From a virus, in the IMG/VR virus record IMGVR_UViG_3300037119_008430, positions 1 through 43,676 of that record: a stretch of 43,676 nt of DNA. The stretch is one strand, 5' to 3'. Shown piece by piece: positions 1-6,500 of the stretch. The position numbers and the translations under genes were made by a program. Position 1 is the stretch's first letter; the number at the start of each line of letters is the position of its first letter. Under the pieces are notes generated by a model. The model was not told the DNA's origin. It worked only from the letters and a program-made list of their open reading frames with translations, and searched no databases.

Positions 1-2
1 TG

Positions 3-113
3 GCAAGTGGGCAGAGCATGTTCTGCCGCAATATGGTCGAAACAACCACGTGGGGTGATGCGCACACATCCTTTGAACCGGGCCCACTCTTCAAAGTGGA
101 AAGGTTGGACTGA
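3..113 (+). CDS. partial hypothetical protein (3' end only)
   Basis: An open frame enters from the left edge and ends at TGA 111-113, giving 36 visible residues that finish in FKVERLD. Its stop overlaps the ATG of the next gene (TGATG), the coupling style used by most genes in this window, which is the main support for it being real. Too little is visible to assign a family. Confidence 0.55.
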   Translation, partial: ASGQSMFCRNMVETTTWGDAHTSFEPGPLFKVERLD

Positions 114-331
114 TGCCCCGCTACATCATCAATTCCCTGGACGTGACCGAAGAGGAATTCAAGGAAGCGCATGATTTGGTGACGCGTGCCTTTCATGAAC
201 ATGGTCACCCGTTCACATTGCATGTCGATGGTGCTCTGTGTGATTCGTTGCCAATTGCTCGATTGGAGGTCCCATGGCTGGCAGTCTACCGCGTGAACAA
301 GATAACCGAGTTCAAGTCCTTGTCCACGTAA
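113..331 (+). CDS. small hypothetical protein, 72 aa
   Basis: 72 residues starting at the ATG that overlaps the upstream stop codon, and ending at TAA 329-331, which overlaps the next ATG at 331. The protein is acidic in its first half (LDVTEEEFKEAHDLV looks like an amphipathic helix). It has no motif I recognise. It belongs to a chain of tiny coupled genes reaching to 1392, as in phage accessory clusters beside the packaging genes. Function unknown. Confidence 0.6.
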   Translation: MPRYIINSLDVTEEEFKEAHDLVTRAFHEHGHPFTLHVDGALCDSLPIARLEVPWLAVYRVNKITEFKSLST

Positions 332-477
332 TGTGTCTGTGCTCGCCCGGCGAATTGGAAATGCTGCGCAAACACCAGGCGGCATTAGGGCGGATCACCG
401 TGACGTCGAAGTACGGCATGCAGATGGATGCCAATATCACCGGCGTACATTCCCTGCCGCCGATGATCTCGGTCTAG
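331..477 (+). CDS. small hypothetical protein, 48 aa
   Basis: I start this gene at ATG 331, which overlaps the upstream TAA (TAATG), and not at the in-frame ATG 274, which would overlap the preceding gene by 58 bases. The 48-aa product begins MCLCSPGELEML and ends at TAG 475-477, directly abutting the GTG of the next gene. No family is recognised. Support comes from the coupled organisation alone. Confidence 0.45.
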   Translation: MCLCSPGELEMLRKHQAALGRITVTSKYGMQMDANITGVHSLPPMISV

Positions 478-684
478 GTGGCGCTTGACCCGGACAGCCC
501 ATTTGCGCGCTTCGGGGCAACCGAAGCGATCACACCATCTGGCGTGGTGCATGTGAACTTCTGCACCGTGTGTCACTATGTGTGGAAAGCGCCGGCTGCA
601 GCCACACGGTGCGTCAATTGCAAAGGCAATGGCGAATGTGCTCGTTCGTTGGTTGCGTATGAAACGGAGATGCCACGCACATGA
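478..684 (+). CDS. small zinc-ribbon protein, 68 aa
   Basis: Translation from GTG 478, which directly follows the upstream TAG, gives 68 residues. Four cysteines (C29, C32, C45, C48; spacing C-x2-C-x12-C-x2-C) make a clear zinc-ribbon pattern, with an aromatic HYVW after the first pair. Such small ribbons in phages are often nucleic-acid or protein binding, but the partner cannot be told from sequence. The stop overlaps the next ATG by 4 bases (ATGA). Related Cys-rich ribbons recur at the end of the 17537 glycosyltransferase and in the 13546 gene. Confidence 0.6.
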   Translation: MALDPDSPFARFGATEAITPSGVVHVNFCTVCHYVWKAPAAATRCVNCKGNGECARSLVAYETEMPRT

Positions 685-872
685 CGGAACAAGAGGCCTG
701 GGAAGTGTTGCTGGGGTTGCCGCAGAAAGACCAGATCCATCAATTCTATCAGCGATATATCGACAAGATTCAGCGACTGAACGATGAAAGCCGGCTGGTC
801 GAAGTCGAGACGGGTATCCTGGGACATGGTGAATACATTCGATTTCAGTTCATCGCGCCGAGGTTTCCATGA
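681..872 (+). CDS. small hypothetical protein, 63 aa
   Basis: 63 residues from ATG 681, overlapping the upstream stop by 4 bases, and ending 4 bases into the next gene. The first 40 residues (TEQEAWEVLLGLPQKDQIHQ) look like a charged amphipathic helical segment and the C-terminus is hydrophobic/aromatic. No family is recognised. The ATGA couplings on both sides support expression as part of the small-gene cluster. Confidence 0.55.
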   Translation: MTEQEAWEVLLGLPQKDQIHQFYQRYIDKIQRLNDESRLVEVETGILGHGEYIRFQFIAPRFP

Positions 873-1051
873 AACTCACGGTACGCGACCGGGCCATCAT
901 CATGTTACTTCGGCAAGTTGCCGTGCTTCTTGGCAACGGCAAAGAATTCGATGCGCGAGCGGTGGCATTTCTGACTATGACAGACGAGCAGCGGGAAGTC
1001 GAATTCCAGAAGGTGAAGAAAGATCTACGGGAACTGGGAGAGAAGCTATGA
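869..1051 (+). CDS. small hypothetical protein, 60 aa
   Basis: 60 residues from ATG 869 (ATGA overlap with the previous gene) to TGA 1049-1051 (ATGA overlap with the next). The sequence is predicted helical throughout, basic near the N-terminus (MKLTVRDRAIIMLLRQ) and strongly charged at the C-terminus (EFQKVKKDLRELGEKL). It could be a small regulator or a coiled-coil adaptor, but no specific motif is visible. Confidence 0.55.
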   Translation: MKLTVRDRAIIMLLRQVAVLLGNGKEFDARAVAFLTMTDEQREVEFQKVKKDLRELGEKL

Positions 1052-1392
1052 TTGTCCAGGACTGGATGTCACGAGCTACGCAAGCCATCCTTGAGTGCAT
1101 CGATGCCAATGGCCCGGATTCCCAGGAACTGGGTACAGAAATCGCGGCGATCATTGCGCAGCACTGTCCACTGAAGCCGGATGTGGCGTATGTGGAGTGG
1201 AATGATGAGATCCAGGCCGCGCAAGCGGCACTTGGGTTGCTGATGGATACGCGGAGCATTCGGCAACACGAGCACTGTGATGACATCTGGTGGAATCAGA
1301 TGGTCCGTCAGGTCCTCGAGATGGCACATCAGTCCGGTGTGCGCTGGACAATCGTTCCGGCCTCCGGAACGGGTCCGTCTACGAAAGAGTAG
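1048..1392 (+). CDS. hypothetical protein, 114 aa
   Basis: I place the start at ATG 1048, overlapping the previous stop by 4 bases. An upstream in-frame start at 784 would run through two other genes and is rejected. The 114-aa product is helical, with the segment DDIWWNQMVRQVLEMAHQ as its most distinctive part, and carries no recognised family signature. It ends at TAG 1390-1392, immediately before the repeat-rich non-coding region, so it is probably the last gene of the left cluster. Confidence 0.55.
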   Translation: MIVQDWMSRATQAILECIDANGPDSQELGTEIAAIIAQHCPLKPDVAYVEWNDEIQAAQAALGLLMDTRSIRQHEHCDDIWWNQMVRQVLEMAHQSGVRWTIVPASGTGPSTKE

Positions 1393-1395
1393 GGC

Positions 1396-1724
1396 GTTCA
1401 TACTCTGTTCATACCCTCCGGAACAGACTTTCTAGACTAATCCTTAGTAAATATCAAATGTTCAGGCCGTTCACCCCGTTCAGGGTACCCACTAAGTAGC
1501 TACCGGCGTAAAGTAGTTACCTAGTGCGGTCCACTCCTTTTACTAGACCTAATTAAGTAAAATAGTATGAACGGTATGAACGGTGTGAACATACGTCCAA
1601 TCAGTTTAGAAAGTCCCGATTTTGGAGGGTGAACGGACCCTGAACGGTATGAACGGGCAAGTCCTTCACTAGATCAAATACTCCCTCCAAACCCATCTGT
1701 TCAGGCCGTTCATACCGTTCATAC
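1396..1724. repeat. array of 14 GTTCA/TGAAC repeats in five phased clusters
   Basis: GTTCA occurs at 1396, 1407, then 1460, 1469, 1478. The reverse form TGAAC occurs at 1568, 1577, 1586, then 1630, 1641, 1650. GTTCA returns at 1699, 1708, 1717. Within clusters the period is 9 bp (11 bp in two places), and orientation switches forward-reverse-forward. GTATGAACGGTATGAACGG at 1565-1583 is a perfect 19-bp inverted repeat of 1706-1724; the 15-bp core is also present at 1642-1656. The array lies in the only long gene-free region, directly upstream of the terminase genes. Candidate roles are packaging (terminase) recognition, an iteron-like origin, or operators for a regulator. The sequence does not decide between them. 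Confidence 0.9.
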
Positions 1725-1740
1725 TCCCAGGACGGTCGAG

Positions 1741-1798
1741 CTATTATCAAAATAGTTTGAGTGGGACTCACATTTCTGTGAGCACCTCCTTGTGAGTC
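1741..1798 (+). promoter_or_regulatory. alternative hairpins upstream of the terminase operon
   Basis: CTATT 1741-1745 pairs with AATAG 1751-1755. Then GACTCAC 1765-1771 can pair either with GTGAG 1778-1782 (short hairpin) or with GTGAGTC 1792-1798 (7-bp outer stem). The mutually exclusive pairings resemble attenuator or operator architecture. The right arm of the long stem overlaps the proposed -35 element, so a DNA-level operator is also possible. Confidence 0.45.
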
Positions 1799-1819
1799 GC
1801 CCTCCTCCTGACCTATACT
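1790..1819 (+). promoter_or_regulatory. probable sigma70-type late promoter
   Basis: TTGTGA (1790-1795, 4/6 to TTGACA) and TATACT (1814-1819, 5/6 to TATAAT) are separated by 18 bp and lie 35 bp upstream of the first packaging gene. This is the best promoter candidate for the long operon, in which nearly all downstream genes overlap or abut. Assignment is by eye only. Confidence 0.45.
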
Positions 1820-1853
1820 TGAATCTCAGAGTCCGCGGACCGTAGTTCACACG

Positions 1854-2264
1854 ATGCCAACGGAAATCCTCGATGCGCCGGTGATCGAGCCTGAAGTCGT
1901 GGACGACGGGATCGAACGGGACGAGGCGGGTCGCATCATTCGGTCGCCGGGTCGCCGAAGAGGAACAAAGAACAAGAGTGTCCTTCGCCGATATGAGTTC
2001 ATCGACGAAGTGATGGGTAAGGTGGGAAGCGAAGAACTCAAGGAATTTGCTCAGGCGATTCGCAAGCAGTTCATGGATGGCACAATCCCAGGGCCAGTTG
2101 CGACCATTGTGTTGCAGTGGGCTCTGGGCAAACCGAAAGACACGGTTGAGGTCGAGCATCACTTGACCATAGGACGCGTTGTTCGAGAGATTGTGGACCC
2201 AGGGCCACCTGGAACCCCAGCACTCCTACCGAAATCCTCGAACCATGATCCCTCAGACCGCTAG
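1854..2264 (+). CDS. putative terminase small subunit, 136 aa
   Basis: 136 residues from ATG 1854. Residues ~24-45 carry a basic segment (AGRIIRSPGRRRGTKNKSVL), similar to the GRPKGSKNK-type segment often found at the start of phage small terminase or DUF5681-like proteins, followed by helices (EFIDEVMGKVGSEELKEFAQ). The gene lies immediately upstream of the large terminase and overlaps it by 20 bases, the canonical terS-terL order. It would bind phage DNA at the packaging site, and the repeat array at 1396-1724 is an obvious candidate target (inference). No classical helix-turn-helix is certain, so the assignment rests largely on position and the basic motif. Confidence 0.6.
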   Translation: MPTEILDAPVIEPEVVDDGIERDEAGRIIRSPGRRRGTKNKSVLRRYEFIDEVMGKVGSEELKEFAQAIRKQFMDGTIPGPVATIVLQWALGKPKDTVEVEHHLTIGRVVREIVDPGPPGTPALLPKSSNHDPSDR

Positions 2265-3576
2265 CCCTGAAGAAGATTACGACGATTTCCCTGAGGAGAG
2301 CTCTGAGCCGGCTCGCGAACTGCGGATCCGCACACCGCGAGCCTTCTTACCTCTCCTTCAACCAGCACGTTATAAGGCAGCGTGGGGTGGTCGTGGTTCC
2401 GGCAAGTCCCATTTCTTTGCCGAATCCCTGATCGAGCGTTGCCTGATGAATCGCACCCGAGCGGTGTGCATCCGCGAAGTGCAGAAATCGTTGGGCCAAT
2501 CAGTCAAACTGCTTCTTGACGACAAGATCAAGGAGTGGGGGCTGGAGTCCGATGACGAACGGCCTGGGACATTTCGCATCCTGAACAACTACATCGCGGC
2601 TCCCTATGGTGGCGCGATCATTTTCAACGGGATGCAAGATCACACCGCCGAGTCCATCAAGTCGTTGGAAGGCTACGACATCGCGTGGGTGGAAGAAGCC
2701 CAGTCCCTGAGCCAGCGTTCGCTGGACCTGTTACGTCCGACGATCCGTAAGAATACCTCCGAGATTTGGTTTTCGTGGAACCCACGACGACCAACGGACC
2801 CGGTGGATCAATTCTTGAGGGGAGCGGGAGCCCCAAATGATGCCATCGTCGTCCAGGTCAACTGGCTGGACAATCCATTTCTTCCTTCGGTGCTTGCAAA
2901 GGAAGTCGCGTGGGACCAAGCGCGAGACCCGGACAAGTACGCGCATGTTTGGCTTGGGGAGTACGAGCGTAACAGCGAGCTTCGCGTGTTCAAGAACTGG
3001 CGGGTCGAAGAGTTCGAGACCCCGGCTGACTCCATGTTCATGTATGGTGCGGACTGGGGTTTCACGATCGACCCGTCAGTCCTTGTACGGTGCTATGTGG
3101 GTGTCACCGAAACGAAGCTCGATGGCCAGGTGCAATACGGACGCACCTTATTCATAGACCAAGAGGCCTACGAGGTCGGCGTCGAGATCGATTACTTGGG
3201 TGATCTGTTCGATCGGGTCCCGGATTCGAAGAAATGGCGGATCACAGCCGACTCTGCGAGGCCCGAAACGATCAGCTACATGAAGCGACATGGCTTCCCC
3301 AAGATGGATTCGGCCGTGAAAGGCGCGAACAGTGTGAAGGAAGGCGTGATGTTCCTTCAGAACTTCGACATCGTCGTGCACCCACGCTGCAAGCACACGA
3401 TCGACGAGCTCTCGCTCTACTCGTTCAAGGTAGACCAACTGACCGGGCGACCAACTCCCGTGTTGCAGGACAAGAAGAACCACGTGATTGACTCGCTTCG
3501 GTACGCGGTCGAGGATTTGCGGTCCGGTCGTTTCACTCCGCGTGAGGCTGGCTTGTCCAGTTCCGCCACATGGTAA
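2245..3576 (+). CDS. terL: terminase large subunit (packaging ATPase/nuclease)
   Basis: 443 residues from ATG 2245. A TTG at 2179 would add 22 residues with no homology-like content. Walker A GGRGSGKS is at 48-55 (K54). Walker B with catalytic glutamate is IAWVEEAQ around 146-153 (E150/E151). An ATPase coupling segment IWFSWNPRRPTDPV follows. The nuclease domain starts at MYGADWGF (D270), continues with RITADSARPETI and ends with the KKNHVIDSLRYAVEDL helix, all typical of the PBSX/T4-like RNase H-fold nuclease. The enzyme pumps DNA through the portal and cuts concatemers. It overlaps the small subunit by 20 bases and the portal gene by 7. The length is normal for the family. Confidence 0.95.
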   Translation: MIPQTASPEEDYDDFPEESSEPARELRIRTPRAFLPLLQPARYKAAWGGRGSGKSHFFAESLIERCLMNRTRAVCIREVQKSLGQSVKLLLDDKIKEWGLESDDERPGTFRILNNYIAAPYGGAIIFNGMQDHTAESIKSLEGYDIAWVEEAQSLSQRSLDLLRPTIRKNTSEIWFSWNPRRPTDPVDQFLRGAGAPNDAIVVQVNWLDNPFLPSVLAKEVAWDQARDPDKYAHVWLGEYERNSELRVFKNWRVEEFETPADSMFMYGADWGFTIDPSVLVRCYVGVTETKLDGQVQYGRTLFIDQEAYEVGVEIDYLGDLFDRVPDSKKWRITADSARPETISYMKRHGFPKMDSAVKGANSVKEGVMFLQNFDIVVHPRCKHTIDELSLYSFKVDQLTGRPTPVLQDKKNHVIDSLRYAVEDLRSGRFTPREAGLSSSATW

Positions 3577-6500
3577 GCAAATCCAAGAAGAGCAACGGAC
3601 ACACGGAGCCGACGCCGGAAATGCGTGCGGCGATGGCCAAGCAATTGCGGGCCGCGACTACCTCTGAGCTGCTTCAGCGCTTCTCGTTCATGCGCCAGGC
3701 GGGACTGGGCTTCGATGGTGCCCGCGACTACTACGAGGTGCTTGGTTACGATCGTGTCATCACGACGAAACAGTATCGTGACGAGTATGCACGTGGTGGG
3801 ATTGCGAAGCGCATCGTGGAGGCGTTCCCGAAGGCGACGTGGCGTGGTGGCGTGGAATTGTTCGAAGACGAGGACCCAGAGAAGTCTACCGAATTCGAGA
3901 AAGCCTGGGACTCGATCAACCAGCGACTCAACGTCTGGAACATCCTCTACCGGGCGGATGTGCTCGCGGGGCTGAGCACCTTTTCCGTCATCCTGATTGG
4001 AGCGGAGGGCGAGCTCGACAAGGAATTGCCGAAAGGCAATCCGGACAAGTTGCTCTATCTGACTCCGTTCCTGGGTGGTGGGAGCAGCCTGAACAACCGC
4101 AACCAGATGACGGCGATCGACACGGATGCGGCCGTTTCGGAACTCGAGATCGACACCGCGTCCAAGCGATTCGGCGAGCCGAAGACGTATCAACTGAAAC
4201 GACTGGACATCACGTCGCTCAAGCTGACGAAGCCGATTCACTGGTCCCGGATCATTCACATCGCGGAAGGGTGCCTGGACGACAACATCAATGGCCAGCC
4301 CACCCTCGAGAACATCTGGAATCTGCTGCAGGATTTGCTGAAGGTCACGGGTGGTGGCGCGGAAGCATTCTGGTTGCGTGGCAATCAGGGCATGCATCTG
4401 AACATTGATCCCGCCATGTCGCTCGAGGACACGAAGAACACGGTCGAATCGTTGCGCGAACAGGCCGAGGCATACAAGCATCAGATCACGCGGTGGATGC
4501 GGACTCGTGGCGTCGAGATCAATACGTTGGGCAGTGACGTCGCGAACTTCGGTCCCTCGGCTGAAGCGATCCTGACCCAAATCGCTGGGAGCAAAGGCAT
4601 TCCCATGCGCATCCTGACTGGCTCCGAGCGCGGCGAGCTCGCCAGTTCCCAGGATGCGGCGAATTTCAATACGCAAGTCTATGATCGTCGCACCGGCTAT
4701 GCCGGGCCAATGATCGTGCGTCGGCTGGTCGATCGTCTCATCGAGTATGGCTATCTCCCGAAGCCCATAGAATACGACGTGAAGTGGGCGGAGATCGAGA
4801 CGATGTCCGAGATCGAGAAGGCACAGGGCGCGAAGGCGTGGGCCGATGTGAATGCGGCGTCCATGGATGCGATCGGTCAGCCGGTCTACACTGGTGCAGA
4901 GATCCGCGAGCACTGGACGGGCCTGGAGCCACTCGACGATGCGGCGGTGCAGGAAGTGCTCGACGCGAAGAAGGCGCTGCTCGAAGCCACCACACCGGAA
5001 CCGCCGGAACCTGTCGCGGTTCCCGCGCCCGCGCCCGCCCCCGCGAAGGAGCCATTTCCACGTGCGGCCATGAGTGGTCCGCATTCGCTGGCCAGCACAC
5101 AGATTCAGTTGCCTCCTGCGCTGGCTGCGAAGATCTTCGATGTGGGCCGACAGATCCCAGACGCAGAGCTCGCGGAGATGGGCCGGGAAGACGACGCGCA
5201 CATCACCGTGAAGTATGGGCTGAAGTCGGACAACGTCGAGGAAATCCGCGATGTGCTTGCTGATGCTGGCCCGATTCAAGTGACCTTGGGTCCGTTGGCC
5301 GTGTTCAGCCGACCGGAACATGACGTGCTCTATGCGTCGGTGGACAGCCCCACGCTGCACACGTTGAACAGCCGCATCGACGCGACGGTCGAGACGGAGC
5401 CATCAGAGTTTGACTACACACCACATGCAACCATCGCCTACCTGAAACCGGGCGAGGGCGCGAAGTATGCGGGCAACATGATGCTGGACGGGGAGACGGC
5501 CACGGTGTCGTCCGTGTTGTTCAGTCCGTCGCAGGGTGACCAGAAGATTCTCGTGTCCACGTTGCGGGCCGCGGAACTCAACGACCCCGAACTGCTGCGC
5601 ATCCTGGCCGACGCGGAAGAATGCGGGGCGACGGAGGTCGTCGAGGCGATTCGCGCAGCCGGTGGACCGGGATCCGGTCATCACGGGCATTCCGGGCGCA
5701 AGGGTGAAGTGGGTGGCAGCACCAAGGAGGGCGACACAGGTCTCGGGTATCCCGCACCCATGAGTCTGTTCAAGACCAGGTCGTTCCAGGTGTCTGAGCT
5801 AGGTGGAGCGCGTCGTTTCATGTTGCACCCCAAGACGGGGACCGCGGTGTTTGGTGCACTAGGTCATGATCCGTCGTCCGGCACCCATGCTGAGGACTTG
5901 GCGAATTCCGGTGCGAAGGAGCCATTCGATTCGTTCGAGCGTGGCTGGATCAGTGCAGAAGATAAGGAACTGATTCTATTCGATCGCGCCGAATATCTTG
6001 CGGCCGATAACATCGAGACCATCGACGCTGAAGATCGACGATACGAAGCACTCCAGCGGTTGGTCAGCGCGGGGATGACAAAGGACTGGACGATCGCCGC
6101 GCCCGACGATGCCGGTGCCGCGAGTTTCTCGCGCCCACTCGGGCGAGCGTATCCTGAGCTGTTCAAGAAGATGCGCGGATTGGGTGGCGCGGGATCTGGA
6201 CATCACGGTCACAAAGGCCGACCGGGTGAAGAAGGCGGATCCGCCAAGGAGGGCGACTCTAATGGCGCACCTCTTAACAAATCCGACGAGGCACGAATTA
6301 CGAAGTGGATCAGTGCTGGTGGTGGTGAGCCGTGGAACGTGCCAACGGACAAGGCATTTCAGCGACTCCGCGATCCGAAGACTCCACAGGGCAAAGCGAT
6401 GGCCGTAACGCTCGACAAGTTGCCCGCATTCGAAGGCACTGGTTTTCGAGGCATCAATCTTTCCGATGCGGAACTGGCCAAACTGTCTGAACAGAGGACG

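Noticed and set aside
784-1047. N-terminal extension of the 1048 gene
   Set aside because: It would run through two coupled genes in another frame; ATG 1048 has the same ATGA overlap as its neighbours.
1393-1853. Integration attachment site or integrase module
   Set aside because: No integrase gene or tRNA-like sequence is present in the window; the repeats are short and phased, unlike an att core.
3417-5360. A 647-codon open frame on the minus strand across the portal gene
   Set aside because: It is antisense to a gene with clear portal and 2H motifs, is rich in Arg/His/Leu as expected from a shadow frame, and has no ribosome site or recognised domain.
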